NCBI RefSeq assembly: GCF_001894805.1
Contig: NZ_BCWX01000001.1
Span: forward strand, 1,736,001 to 1,800,000
Direction: 5' to 3'
DNA length: 64,000 nt
Source of the DNA: Rhodococcus globerulus NBRC 14531
GTDB lineage: Bacteria > Actinomycetota > Actinomycetes > Mycobacteriales > Mycobacteriaceae
Shown in pieces: positions 1 to 8,579 of the stretch; the stretch's first letter is position 1; each line of letters starts with the position of its first letter. The position numbers and the translations under genes are program-made. The notes beneath the pieces were generated by a model. It had not been told where the DNA came from. It saw only the letters and a list, made by a program, of their open reading frames with translations, and made no database searches.

Positions 1-106
1 AACGAATCTACGAATTCGGAACTTTGACAACTACTTTACGGCTGTCGCCACTGAGTTTCCGGAGGCGGATTCCGCAGGAGAGGCCGTGGGACGGTATAAA
101 CGTCCT

Positions 107-451
107 ATGAGTCTTGACCCCGCGATTGCAGCAAAACTGAAGCGAAATGACGCCGGACTGTTCAGCGCAGTCGCGCAGGAAAAGTCCACAGGCGATGTGT
201 TGATGGTCGCGTGGATGGACGACGAAGCACTCGCTCGCACTTTGGAAACCCGTAAGGGAACGTACTATTCGCGTTCGCGTCAGCAGTACTGGGTCAAGGG
301 GGAGACGTCGGGCCACACCCAGTATGTCCACGAAGTTCGCCTCGACTGTGACGGCGATTCAGTCCTTCTGATCGTCGATCAGGAAGGCGCTGCGTGCCAC
401 ACCGGCACACACACCTGCTTCGATACCGACGTACTGCTCGCTGCAGAGTAG
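107..451 (+). CDS. hisI: Phosphoribosyl-AMP cyclohydrolase (HisI)
   Basis: Cytoplasmic enzyme of histidine biosynthesis that opens the purine ring of phosphoribosyl-AMP. The protein (114 aa from this start) carries the family core: [34 protein letters not shown] and the cysteine-rich end [12 protein letters not shown]. The Asp and Cys residues in these motifs are the known Mg and Zn ligands. I start at the ATG at 107 because the protein then begins MSLDPAIA, matching the N-terminus I remember for mycobacterial HisI. A GTG at 86 in the same frame has the better ribosome binding site (AGGAG at 76-80) and would add seven residues. The frame is open to the window edge, so the start is not settled. 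No recognisable HisF tail is visible in the preceding 85 bases. Confidence 0.93.
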   Translation: MSLDPAIAAKLKRNDAGLFSAVAQEKSTGDVLMVAWMDDEALARTLETRKGTYYSRSRQQYWVKGETSGHTQYVHEVRLDCDGDSVLLIVDQEGAACHTGTHTCFDTDVLLAAE

Positions 452-477
452 GAAAACTTCACCGAAGGGGGAGCATT

Positions 478-771
478 ATGGCCGCGACGAAGACTCCGCA
501 GCCGCTCGATTATTCGTTTACCTCTCCGATCGAGAAGGACGGCGCGTTTGCGACGTATCTGACCGTGCCGGGGTCGGCGGACCTGCTCGGTACCCGGCGA
601 GCAGTCAAGGTTGTCGGCACGCTGGACGGTGAGCACCCCTTCGAAGCGACCTTGATGCCCTCAGGCGACGGACCGCATTGGTTGCCACTGCGGGTAGCGC
701 TGTGCAAAGCGATCGGTAAGAGCGCGGCAGGCGAAGAAGTGTCGGTTCACCTGCAGCAGCGTTTGAGCTGA
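478..771 (+). CDS. DUF1905-family small protein
   Basis: Small cytoplasmic protein of 97 aa. The pattern of an acidic N-terminal strand, then TVPGSADLLGTRRAVKVVGTLDG and a C-terminal segment WLPLRVALCKAIGK, fits the DUF1905 beta-barrel family, whose biochemical role is unknown. The start has a clear purine-rich ribosome binding site (GAAGGGGGA at 463-471). It lies 26 bases after hisI on the same strand, so co-transcription is likely, but nothing links it to histidine synthesis. Confidence 0.8.
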   Translation: MAATKTPQPLDYSFTSPIEKDGAFATYLTVPGSADLLGTRRAVKVVGTLDGEHPFEATLMPSGDGPHWLPLRVALCKAIGKSAAGEEVSVHLQQRLS

Positions 772-795
772 CTTTTGCCTTGATGAAGGAGCGTC

Positions 796-1422
796 ATGGT
801 CGCTGAAGCAGTTGACTCTTTGTCATTGGTAACCCGGCACCTGAGCGGGGTCAGTGGCGACGAGGGGAAAACGCGATCGCTCCACATGTCGCGTGAACTC
901 GCGGCTCCGATCACGACGGTGTGGTCGGCAATAGCCGACTTGGATCGCATTCCACAGTGGTTCATGCCTGTTTCAGGCGACGCCCGACTCGGTGGTCGCT
1001 ATCAACTCGACGGCAATGCCGGTGGTGAGATTCTGGCGTGCACCACGCCGCACACACTGAAGATCACCTGGGAATACGGCGGTGACGTCAGCTACGTGAC
1101 GATCAAATTGATCGAAACCTCCAGCAGGGAAACACTATTCGATTTCGATCACACTGCCGATGTCGACCCGGATCGTTGGAGTGAATACGGGCCAGGTGCC
1201 GTTGGGGTCGGTTGGGACATGGGATTGCTGGGATTGGCGCAACACGTCGAACAGGGAACCAACACACCGCTGGAGACGCCGGAGTGGTCGGCAAGTGACG
1301 AAGCCAAGGCATTCATGGCAGCCAGTAGTGAGTTGTGGGCTGACGCCGCGATTGCTGCCGGCGACGATCCTGCGCAGGCGCGAGCCGCCGCCGCACGAAC
1401 AACCGCTGCATACACCGGGTAG
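796..1422 (+). CDS. SRPBCC (START/AHSA1-like) protein
   Basis: Predicted cytoplasmic protein of 208 aa with a helix-grip fold that usually binds hydrophobic ligands. Evidence: the typical opening SRELAAPITTVWSAIADLDRIPQWF (residues about 35-60), followed by GGRYQLDGNAGGEIL and KITWEYGGDVSYVTIKL, as in AHSA1/polyketide-cyclase-like proteins. The first 34 residues precede the domain and have no clear homology. The start is supported by GAAGGAG ten bases upstream. The C-terminal 60 residues are Ala-rich helices. The ligand is unknown. Confidence 0.8.
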   Translation: MVAEAVDSLSLVTRHLSGVSGDEGKTRSLHMSRELAAPITTVWSAIADLDRIPQWFMPVSGDARLGGRYQLDGNAGGEILACTTPHTLKITWEYGGDVSYVTIKLIETSSRETLFDFDHTADVDPDRWSEYGPGAVGVGWDMGLLGLAQHVEQGTNTPLETPEWSASDEAKAFMAASSELWADAAIAAGDDPAQARAAAARTTAAYTG

Positions 1423-1495
1423 AGATCATCTCCGCGGACTAACATCGGAATAGTCTGGTTGTTGCGGGACTTCCGCGCCACGAGCGGAGACAACG

Positions 1496-1885
1496 ATGGT
1501 GTACCGGCTCATCGAAAGTGCGACGGTATTCGTTCACTTCAGCTTCATTCTCTACGTGGTCTTCGGTGGTTTCGTGGCGTGCAAGTGGCGTCATACAATT
1601 GTTTTTCACCTCGTCGCAGTCGCGTGGGGTGCAGGTTCGGTCCTGATCGGATATGACTGCCCGCTCACGCATCTCGAGAACTGGGCCCGTCGGATGGCGG
1701 GAAGTTCCGAATTACCGTCCGCAGGGTTCATCTCTCACTACATTGCCGGCGTTTTCTATCCGGTCAGTATCGAAGCGATTGTCCAGGGCGTTGCCGCGAC
1801 AGTGGTCGTGGGTTCCTGGGTGGGATACGTGTTGCTCGGACGGCATGTGAAGTCTGCGTCGGTAGGGGCGCAGCCACGCCGTTGA
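1496..1885 (+). CDS. DUF2784 membrane protein
   Basis: Integral membrane protein of 129 aa with four hydrophobic segments (about residues 8-28, 34-52, 75-90 and 95-116). The motif CPLTHLENWARR followed by GFISHYIAGVFYP is the hallmark of the DUF2784 family of short membrane proteins. Function is unknown. It is convergent with the VOC gene, with only eight bases between the two stop codons, so the two transcripts probably overlap at their 3' ends. Confidence 0.82.
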   Translation: MVYRLIESATVFVHFSFILYVVFGGFVACKWRHTIVFHLVAVAWGAGSVLIGYDCPLTHLENWARRMAGSSELPSAGFISHYIAGVFYPVSIEAIVQGVAATVVVGSWVGYVLLGRHVKSASVGAQPRR

Positions 1886-1893
1886 TTGTGTTT

Positions 1894-2505
1894 TCAGGCG
1901 AGTCCGGTCTCCCACGTGAAGCCGTCCGGATCGGTGAACGGCGCCCCGTCACCAGTGATGATGATTCGACTCGATCCGCTGCCTTCGGGTGCGACGCCCG
2001 CATCCTTGGCCAGGGCCTTCCGGCCGTACAGCGCAACCGTGAGCTTTTTCGGGGGAGCTGTGAACTGGACGTACTTGCGTCCGTAGCTTTTCGACACCTC
2101 GAGACCGTGATCGACGTAGAACTGCTTACTGGCCTTGACGTCCTCGACGCCGAGCAACAGCACGAGATCTTCGATCTCCCGGGTCGCTGGGCCGGTGTTC
2201 TTCTTCGACGACGTTGCCACTTTCCAGATTGCGCCGTCGGGTGCCTGTACAACACCGCCGTATCCCCAGAACGATTTCTTGACGGGCTTCAACACTGTGG
2301 CGCCGGCTTCGAGGGCCGCATCGACGAAGGCGTCGACGATGTTCGGCTGCGACACGACAAGCGAAAGCGTGTGGCCGCGGAACCCTGTTGTCGGTGTCTC
2401 CGACGCTCGTACACTCACGCGGTCTCCGACGCCGAAAGCATCGTAAAAGGATTGGGCGGCTGCGGTATCGGGGACTTCGAGGATCACGGACTCTGCGGTG
2501 GTCAT
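1894..2505 (-). CDS. VOC/glyoxalase-like protein with two paired domains
   Basis: Protein of 203 aa built of two vicinal-oxygen-chelate half domains: residues about 1-95 (VILEVPDTAAAQSFYDAFG ... GGVVQAPDGAIWKVA) and 105-203 (LVLLLGVEDVKASKQFYVDHG ... FTDPDGFTWETGLA). The fold suits metal-dependent lyases, dioxygenases and binding proteins, but the metal triad cannot be assigned by eye. I start at the ATG at 2505 because AGGAG lies just upstream and the domain begins straight after it. A longer in-frame start at 2559 would add 18 residues with no family similarity. Confidence 0.85.
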   Translation of the reverse strand: MTTAESVILEVPDTAAAQSFYDAFGVGDRVSVRASETPTTGFRGHTLSLVVSQPNIVDAFVDAALEAGATVLKPVKKSFWGYGGVVQAPDGAIWKVATSSKKNTGPATREIEDLVLLLGVEDVKASKQFYVDHGLEVSKSYGRKYVQFTAPPKKLTVALYGRKALAKDAGVAPEGSGSSRIIITGDGAPFTDPDGFTWETGLA

Positions 2506-2633
2506 CTTGGCGCTCCTCGTTGATATGCGAGCGGACTGGGTATCACGTGGTGAATTCATGTCTGTAACGGTAGTTTCGGTGCGGCAACCAACGCTTCTCG
2601 ATTCCTGATCGGTTTTGTGCGCGCTCCGGGCTG

Positions 2634-3221
2634 CTACGGGTTTGCCTGGATATCAACAGATCTGGTGTGGGTGTAGAGGTCGCGCAGCAGGGCGACCTCG
2701 GACAGATGATGGATCAGCTCGCGGTGGATGTGCAGCACCAGATCGGCCATCGCCAATTCGGGGTACGGCTCCTTCGCTCCGACTGGTTCCCGCAGTCCGC
2801 TCTCGCCAAGACTCCGCACTCCGGCGAGCCAGATATCGAGCTGCGTCTGGAGTTGCTCGAGCGCCTCGGCCCCGGTGCCGGCATACTCCCAGGTCTCGTA
2901 CGACGCGGCGGCAGCGCCGAAGTGTGAAGCATTCCGCGCGGCAAGCACACCGACAATGACGTGGCCGAGTCGCCACGCGATTGTCGTGAAAGGCGGTGGG
3001 ACCGGCTCGGGAAAGGCGAAGTCGATCGCGAACTCTCCAGCGCCGACATGCATCGGTGCCGTCGACTGGCCGCGAGGACGGATGCTCCAGGCATTGGGCA
3101 CCGGGGACCAGAAATACTCGTCGTCGGTGAGACCGTCGAGTCGAGTTTTGATCTGATGGTTCCAATGAAATTCCCACTGCTCGCGGAGCGTACGATTCCA
3201 GTCGAATTCAGTTGCGTTCAT
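2634..3221 (-). CDS. DinB-family (DinB_2) protein
   Basis: Protein of 195 aa with a four-helix-bundle DinB-like fold. The N-terminus FDWNRTLREQWEFHWNHQIKTRLDGLTDDEYFWSPV is typical of actinobacterial DinB_2 proteins. Conserved histidines in the helix WRLGHVIVGVL and in LVLHIHRELIHHLSEVALLRDLY fit the metal-binding triad of this family, which includes mycothiol-dependent enzymes. The C-terminus ends soon after the last helix. It probably sits in the cytosol. The substrate is unknown. Confidence 0.85.
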   Translation of the reverse strand: MNATEFDWNRTLREQWEFHWNHQIKTRLDGLTDDEYFWSPVPNAWSIRPRGQSTAPMHVGAGEFAIDFAFPEPVPPPFTTIAWRLGHVIVGVLAARNASHFGAAAASYETWEYAGTGAEALEQLQTQLDIWLAGVRSLGESGLREPVGAKEPYPELAMADLVLHIHRELIHHLSEVALLRDLYTHTRSVDIQANP

Positions 3222-3246
3222 GTACTCACTCTGCCAGCGTCGCTAG

Positions 3247-3672
3247 CTACGTGCGTCGGAGAGCAATCACGGGAATAGTGCGGATTCCAGCCGTCTTCTC
3301 TGCGTACTCTGCAAAACCGGGATACCGCTTGGCCTGCTCGTTGAAGATCTTGTCGCGTTTGTCGCCGGTCACGTCGCTGACAGCAACCGAGTACTTTTCG
3401 GTGCCGACCTCGATTTCGGCGTGGTCCGTTGCAGTGAGGTTGTAGTACCAATCCGGATTGGTGGGGGCGCCGGCTTTGGACGCAAAGACGTAGATGGTGT
3501 CGGGGTCTTCCTCATCGGCCAGGTACATCATCGGGCTGACGAATTCACGTCCGGACTTTCGGCCTCGATGGTGGACCAACACCATCGGTGCGCCTTCGAA
3601 GGGGCCTCCCACGTGACCTTGATTTTCTCGGAATTGGGCAATGATGTCTGCGTTCCAGTCGTCAGTACTCAT
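3247..3672 (-). CDS. F420-type nitroreductase-family (DDN-like) oxidoreductase
   Basis: Protein of 141 aa of the deazaflavin (F420)-dependent nitroreductase family. Motifs seen: MVLVHHRGRKSGREFVSPMMYL, then the strand YVFASKAGAPTNPDWYYNLTA, and the C-terminal PGFAEYAEKTAGIRTIPVIALRR. The segment NPDWYYNL contributes to F420 binding in characterised members such as mycobacterial Ddn. I start at the ATG at 3672, which has CAGGAG upstream; the longer in-frame start at 3723 lacks family similarity. It is divergent from kmtR with about 100 bases between them, so the two share an intergenic regulatory region. Confidence 0.88.
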   Translation of the reverse strand: MSTDDWNADIIAQFRENQGHVGGPFEGAPMVLVHHRGRKSGREFVSPMMYLADEEDPDTIYVFASKAGAPTNPDWYYNLTATDHAEIEVGTEKYSVAVSDVTGDKRDKIFNEQAKRYPGFAEYAEKTAGIRTIPVIALRRT

Positions 3673-3766
3673 CGTCGTCTCCTGGTTGGGACTGTGGGGG
3701 TTTCGATAACAAAATCTTGGCACACCTTGGGATGCGAGGGGTTGTGTTCAGACATACTTGATCTAT

Positions 3767-3788
3767 TATCTACGCATGAACGCAGATA
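3767..3788. promoter_or_regulatory. Possible KmtR operator overlapping the start codon
   Basis: An inverted repeat with perfect 5-bp arms, TATCT-N12-AGATA, straddles the kmtR ATG at 3776. An ArsR-type repressor sitting here would block its own promoter or initiation. The arms are short, and I cannot confirm that the spacing matches known KmtR sites. Confidence 0.3.
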
Positions 3789-4189
3789 GTCAGATTTGTA
3801 GGCGGAAGCTTCCCGACGATCAGGTAAACCTCGTCGTCGAGGTGTTTCGGATGCTCGCTGACGCGACGCGTGTGCAGATTCTGTGGGCGTTGGTCGATCG
3901 AGAGTGCTCGGTGAACGAACTGGCGGAGCGCGTCGGAAAGCCCGCGCCGTCAGTGTCGCAGCACCTGGCAAAACTACGGATGGCTCGATTGGTGCGAACC
4001 CGTCGTGAAGGCACCACTGTGTTCTACCGCCTCGAGAACGACCATGTGCGCCAACTGGTTACCGACGCAGTCTTCAATGCCGAGCACGCCGGTCCAGGCT
4101 TGCCGGGGCATCACCGCACCGCCGGAGAACTCCGTGAGATACATCCTGAGCGCGTGCCTCGCGGAAATGAGGAGGAGGGGGCGTCATGA
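3776..4189 (+). CDS. kmtR: KmtR-like ArsR/SmtB nickel/cobalt-sensing repressor
   Basis: Winged-helix metalloregulator of 137 aa that should repress its operon until Ni or Co binds. The body (LPDDQVNLVVEVFRMLADATR, GKPAPSVSQHLAKLRMARLVR, AVFNAEHAGPGLP-HH) is close to my memory of M. tuberculosis KmtR. The metal ligands reported there (His88, Glu101, His102, His110, His111) correspond to His90, Glu103, His104, His112 and His113 here, all present. The ATG at 3776 is chosen over one at 3758 because the protein then starts like KmtR. Its stop overlaps the start of the downstream CDF exporter (ATGA), so the two are translationally coupled. Confidence 0.9.
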   Translation: MNADSQICRRKLPDDQVNLVVEVFRMLADATRVQILWALVDRECSVNELAERVGKPAPSVSQHLAKLRMARLVRTRREGTTVFYRLENDHVRQLVTDAVFNAEHAGPGLPGHHRTAGELREIHPERVPRGNEEEGAS

Positions 4190-5205
4190 CGCACGAACGC
4201 ACTGTTGGTCACGGCCACGGCCACGGCCATGGCCATCCTCGCGGTGGTTTCCGGTCTGCCGTGCGTGATGTGTTTGCGCCACACAGTCATGACGCGGCCG
4301 ACAGTGTCGACGACGCTCTCGAATCGAGCAGGATCGGTATCCGGGCAGTCAAGATCAGCTTGGTGGCGTTGGGAATCACTGCTTCGGTGCAAGTGGCGAT
4401 CGTTGCGATCTCCGGGTCGGTGGCGCTGCTGGCGGACACCATTCACAACTTTTCGGATGCGCTTACCGCGATCCCGCTGTGGATTGCCTTTGCTCTTGGA
4501 CGACGAGCGGCAACGCGTCGATATACCTACGGATTTGGCCGTGCCGAGGACTTGGCCGGACTGTTCGTCCTGGCCATGATCGCGCTGTCTGCGGTGGTTG
4601 CCGGTGTCGAGGCAGTTAGGCGGCTCATCAACCCGATCGAGATCGATCATCTGGGATGGGTTGCTGCCGCAGGTCTGGTGGGCTTCGTCGGCAACGAACT
4701 TGTGGCGTTGTACCGGATCAGGGTCGGTCGGCAGATCGGTTCCGCCGCACTGGTCGCCGACGGATTACACGCTCGGACAGACGGATTCACGTCATTGGCA
4801 GTTCTGCTCGGTGCCGGGGGAGTTGCGTTGGGATTCCCGCTTGCAGACCCGATCATCGGACTTGTCATCACCGCTGCCATAGTTGCCGTGCTCCGCAGCG
4901 CCGCTCGTGACGTGTTGCGACGTCTCATGGACGGCGTCGAACCGGAGTTGGTGGACGATGCTGAAACCGCTTTGCGTGCGGAACCCGGCGTTCTCGGGGT
5001 TCGCGGTTTGAAGATGAGGTGGATCGGTCATCGGTTGCACGCGGATGCAGAACTCGACATCGATCCTTCTGCGAGTCTTGCGGAGGCCCACGCGATTGCG
5101 CACAGCGCCGAACACACATTGACGCACGCGGTTCCGAAGCTGTCCTCAGCGTTGGTTCATGCGTACCCCGCTCACACCACGCTCGACAGGCACACAACAA
5201 CATGA
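4186..5205 (+). CDS. Cation diffusion facilitator (CDF) metal exporter
   Basis: Inner-membrane metal/proton antiporter of 339 aa. The N-terminus is His-rich (GHGHGHGHGHP), a cytosolic metal-binding tail. Six hydrophobic segments follow between about residues 47 and 245. The paired metal-site motifs appear as DTIHNFSD (TM2) and LHARTD (TM5). The C-terminal cytosolic domain (about residues 250-330, GVRGLKMRWIGHRLHADAELDID) is the dimerisation fold. It is coupled to kmtR by a four-base overlap, so Ni/Co or Zn export under KmtR control is the best reading. Metal specificity is inferred from the partner. Confidence 0.93.
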   Translation: MTHERTVGHGHGHGHGHPRGGFRSAVRDVFAPHSHDAADSVDDALESSRIGIRAVKISLVALGITASVQVAIVAISGSVALLADTIHNFSDALTAIPLWIAFALGRRAATRRYTYGFGRAEDLAGLFVLAMIALSAVVAGVEAVRRLINPIEIDHLGWVAAAGLVGFVGNELVALYRIRVGRQIGSAALVADGLHARTDGFTSLAVLLGAGGVALGFPLADPIIGLVITAAIVAVLRSAARDVLRRLMDGVEPELVDDAETALRAEPGVLGVRGLKMRWIGHRLHADAELDIDPSASLAEAHAIAHSAEHTLTHAVPKLSSALVHAYPAHTTLDRHTTT

Positions 5206-5303
5206 CCACTTTGTTCTGAATATCCTGTTCACTAGGGGTTTCCTCGGTACGCTACGAAGCGTCGATCGGACGTATCTCACGCCGCCACGGAACGGGGAAA
5301 CCA

Positions 5304-8300
5304 GTGATCGCTCGGTACAGAAGGTCGCTCGTCGTCCTGGTAGTAGTGTCATTGACGGTGGCCTTGGCTGCCTGCGAAACGGGTGATCCGGTATCTGGTG
5401 CCGGCGCCAATTACGGATCGGACGGGGCGCCGGTCGACTTCCGGGAACCGATCAAACTCAGTAGCGTGGACGGTGTTCTCGAGGTGCGATTGTCTGCGCA
5501 CCAGGGATCGGTGCCGCTTGATACTGCGTCGGGAACAGTGTCGGACTTCTTGCTCTTCGGATACGACGTCATTCGTGGCGCAGCGTCTGATGGGTCGAGT
5601 TCCGGAACCGATGTGTATCCGGCTCCGACATTGCGGGTTAATCCTGGCGAGCGTTTGATTGTCCACTACGACAACGACTTGCAAGATCTCACGATCGAGG
5701 ACTTCTACGATCCCGCATTCACTCCGGCGGGTGGTGAAGTACCGATCTATCCTCCGGTGCTGACGTCTGCGCCGCTCAATCTGCACACTCATGGCGTGCA
5801 CGTCAGTCCGGACGGTAATGCCGACAACGTGTTGCTCAACATTCCCGCCGGGCAGGGGAATGTTTACGACTACGCGATCCCCGGAACGATGCCCAACGGT
5901 TTGTACTGGTACCACAGCCACCGTCACACGCTCACTGCTCAACAGACATATATGGGACTCGCGGGACTGCTGGAAATCGGCCGCCCCGATGGGAATTTGC
6001 CGATAGTGACGGCCAATGACGTACCAGTTCGCGATATGGCACTGCAGTACAACTTCATTTTTGACCGCAAAGGCCTGGGCCGAAAACTCAATGACGCAAT
6101 GTGGCCACAATTTGTCAGCACTTTGGATCCGCCGACGGGTCAGGAACTTGCCGACGGCTCCTACCGCCCGAGTCTCGCGCCGGTGAATTTCTCGGAAACC
6201 ACCGAGGGCTCACAGTATTTCACCAACTGGTACAGCGGGCCCTTGTCACCGGCCAACCATCGTGGCCAGAATCAGTTTGTCCCCGCAAATCTGCAGAGTT
6301 TCGTTGGCGAATCGACGAACGTTCCGGCCGATCTGTCGCTGCCGGACAATCAACGCGATGTGCAGTACACCGTGAACGGGCAGTTCCAACCTTCGTTGAA
6401 ACTGAAGCCGGGTCAGACCGAAATCTGGGTGCTCGCCAACATCAGCGACTTCGCGTACCTGCCGGTCACGTTGACGGAAACCGCGACGGGTAACCATCCG
6501 CGGTTCGCGATAGTGGGTCAGGACGGAAACCCGTTCTCCGAGGTCAGGCCGCCGGTGGATGGTGACGGAACCAGGCTCGTGATTCCGCCGGCGTCGCGAT
6601 ACGCGATTGCGGTCACGATGCCGGAGTCCGGTGATCTGGTGCTGGAAATGCCGCCGCTGGACGGTGCACAACCGGTGAGCAATCCCGGCATTCTCTACAC
6701 CAACAACGGCACCGATAATCCTCCTGCCGAGCTCGGAACCGTCACCGTCGACCCGTCGGTGATCAGTTACGCCGACGGATTCTTCACCTTCCCGACCCAG
6801 CAGCTGATCCGAGCAACGCCAGACGAAGGTGAAGGCAGGACAACACCTTTCGAGTTCGGTCAGAAACTTGATGCCTACACGTCGTTCGTGGATACCGCAG
6901 CAGTGAATCCCGATGTGACCCGCAACCTGACTGTCTCTGGTGGATTCGGAAACAACAAGGCCAGTAACAGTGACCCGAAAGCCTTCACATATGAGTTCGC
7001 CGACAACACCTTCCCGAACATCCCCCTGATTCAGCCGCGGCTGAACTCCGTCGAGGAATGGACAATTACCAACCTCAACAATGACGAGCATCCAATGCAT
7101 ATCCACGTCAATGACTTTCAAGTGATGGAGGTTGTGGATCCTGTTGCCGGGACCACAACCGGGGTGCAGCAGTGGGGGATCGACAACGTCAACGTGCCTG
7201 CGCCTGTGACGGACGAGAATGAGAACGCGCTTGTACCGGCGTCGGTGACACTGCGTACCAAGTTCACCGAATACACGGGGACCTTTGTGATCCATTGCCA
7301 TCGCCTCAATCACGAGGACAACGGTTTGATGGCGACGGTGAACGTGATTCCCGAAGTGTCGACGTATGCGGTTGCGGTGCCCGGCTCGCCCGGCGTGCCT
7401 GCGACCGTGCAGATCTTCGACGCGAACGGCGATACGATGCTCACAACCGTGACGCCATTCCCGTCGTTCGAGGGAACCCCGAGCGTGGCGATGGCAGACG
7501 TCAACGGTGACATGGTGCTCGACCTCATCGCTGGAACCGGCGCCGGTGGTGCACCAGAAGTGGTGGCGTACAACGCGGTCGACGGGCCACCGTTCACCGA
7601 CGAACTGGCACGGTTTGCTCCTTTTGATGCGGGTTTCCGTGGTGGTGTCAACGTCGCCGGCGTCGATATCGACGGAAATGCATTGGCGGACAACATTATC
7701 GTGGCCTCCGGCCCGGGTATGGAATCGCAGGTCAAGATCTACTCCACCGTACTGCCGACGGACAAGAAGTCGGCGCCGGCCGAATTCGGATCGTTCATCC
7801 CATATCCGGGTTCGAGCAGCGGAGTCACCATTGCCACGGGAATGGTCGACGCGCATTCCGGCCGGGCGAGCATCGTGACTGCTCCCGGACCCGGCGACGA
7901 GCCGTTGGTGAAAACGTTCCGGTATGACCTGTACGAGCCGACAGCAGCCGCCGGAAAGACCGACGAACATGAAGGACACACAGGTGGGCCGGTGGCGACC
8001 TCGCAGTTCTTGGCATTCGATCAGAGCTATCGAGGTGGGGTATCACTGTCGACCGGTTGGGTGGCCGGTGCGGAAGGCGGCGCGAAATCCATAGTCGCCG
8101 GGATGAGCGGCGGAGACGGAACGGTGCGAATCTTCTCGAGCGGATCACGCCTCGACGGATCACCTGAGATGTATCTGGAAAGCCCCGACCACCACTCAAC
8201 CGACGTTGCCTTTCGGGAGATTGCGTCCTTCGATCCGTTCGAGGGGCTCTCCGGCGTGAGCGTTGCGACTACCAGCACCACAACGGGGGCGGATTTGCTG

Positions 8301-8447
8301 ATCAGCGGTAGCGGAGCGAGTGCCGAAGTTCGGAAGTTCTCTCTGGGACGTGCAGATCCGTCTGCGACGACGCTTACGCCTAGCCTGATCGGAACATTGC
8401 CGCCCTATGCGAGTGGGATCGGAGCGTTGCCGCTAGGAGGTCGCTAG
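5304..8447 (+). CDS. Lipoprotein multicopper oxidase with C-terminal FG-GAP-like repeats
   Basis: Exported oxidase of 1,047 aa. A signal peptide ends in a lipobox (VALAAC), so it should be anchored outside the membrane. All four copper motifs are present: HTHG (about residue 161), HSH (204), HPMHIH (596) and HCHRLNH (664). The usual axial T1 methionine position after EDNG holds Leu, followed by Met. Residues about 685-1047 are not part of a normal oxidase. They contain several VAMADVNGD...IAGTGAGGAPEV-like units resembling FG-GAP/beta-propeller repeats. The GTG start has GGGGAAA upstream. It follows the Ni/Co exporter after 98 bases, so a metal-oxidation or copper-tolerance role is plausible but not shown. 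Confidence 0.88.
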   Translation: MIARYRRSLVVLVVVSLTVALAACETGDPVSGAGANYGSDGAPVDFREPIKLSSVDGVLEVRLSAHQGSVPLDTASGTVSDFLLFGYDVIRGAASDGSSSGTDVYPAPTLRVNPGERLIVHYDNDLQDLTIEDFYDPAFTPAGGEVPIYPPVLTSAPLNLHTHGVHVSPDGNADNVLLNIPAGQGNVYDYAIPGTMPNGLYWYHSHRHTLTAQQTYMGLAGLLEIGRPDGNLPIVTANDVPVRDMALQYNFIFDRKGLGRKLNDAMWPQFVSTLDPPTGQELADGSYRPSLAPVNFSETTEGSQYFTNWYSGPLSPANHRGQNQFVPANLQSFVGESTNVPADLSLPDNQRDVQYTVNGQFQPSLKLKPGQTEIWVLANISDFAYLPVTLTETATGNHPRFAIVGQDGNPFSEVRPPVDGDGTRLVIPPASRYAIAVTMPESGDLVLEMPPLDGAQPVSNPGILYTNNGTDNPPAELGTVTVDPSVISYADGFFTFPTQQLIRATPDEGEGRTTPFEFGQKLDAYTSFVDTAAVNPDVTRNLTVSGGFGNNKASNSDPKAFTYEFADNTFPNIPLIQPRLNSVEEWTITNLNNDEHPMHIHVNDFQVMEVVDPVAGTTTGVQQWGIDNVNVPAPVTDENENALVPASVTLRTKFTEYTGTFVIHCHRLNHEDNGLMATVNVIPEVSTYAVAVPGSPGVPATVQIFDANGDTMLTTVTPFPSFEGTPSVAMADVNGDMVLDLIAGTGAGGAPEVVAYNAVDGPPFTDELARFAPFDAGFRGGVNVAGVDIDGNALADNIIVASGPGMESQVKIYSTVLPTDKKSAPAEFGSFIPYPGSSSGVTIATGMVDAHSGRASIVTAPGPGDEPLVKTFRYDLYEPTAAAGKTDEHEGHTGGPVATSQFLAFDQSYRGGVSLSTGWVAGAEGGAKSIVAGMSGGDGTVRIFSSGSRLDGSPEMYLESPDHHSTDVAFREIASFDPFEGLSGVSVATTSTTTGADLLISGSGASAEVRKFSLGRADPSATTLTPSLIGTLPPYASGIGALPLGGR

Positions 8448-8527
8448 TGCGTATGTCGAACGTTGAATGCTGTTGCATGTCAGAAGTTCTCGAGCGTAGA
8501 TCTCCTTAAGCCTGCCCGAAATGCCCC

Positions 8528-8555
8528 TTGAATCGAATGGTTGTTCGAGTATAAT
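8528..8555 (+). promoter_or_regulatory. Sigma-A-type promoter of the DUF222/HNH gene
   Basis: A perfect TATAAT at 8550-8555 is preceded by TTGAAT at 8528-8533 with a 16-bp spacer. It ends 24 bases before the chosen ATG, leaving a short leader that contains a GGGAGG ribosome binding site. Confidence 0.6.
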
Positions 8556-8579
8556 TGGGTCACGGGTGGGGAGGCCTTG

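Noticed and set aside
5250..5275. ACGCT-ACGA-AGCGT inverted repeat before the multicopper oxidase
   Set aside because: Arms of five bases are expected by chance in this GC-rich DNA, and the repeat is not duplicated at the kmtR promoter.
6246..7979. Long antisense frame inside the multicopper oxidase gene
   Set aside because: It is the usual high-GC mirror frame: the sense strand has copper motifs throughout and the antisense product is Arg/His-rich with no domains.
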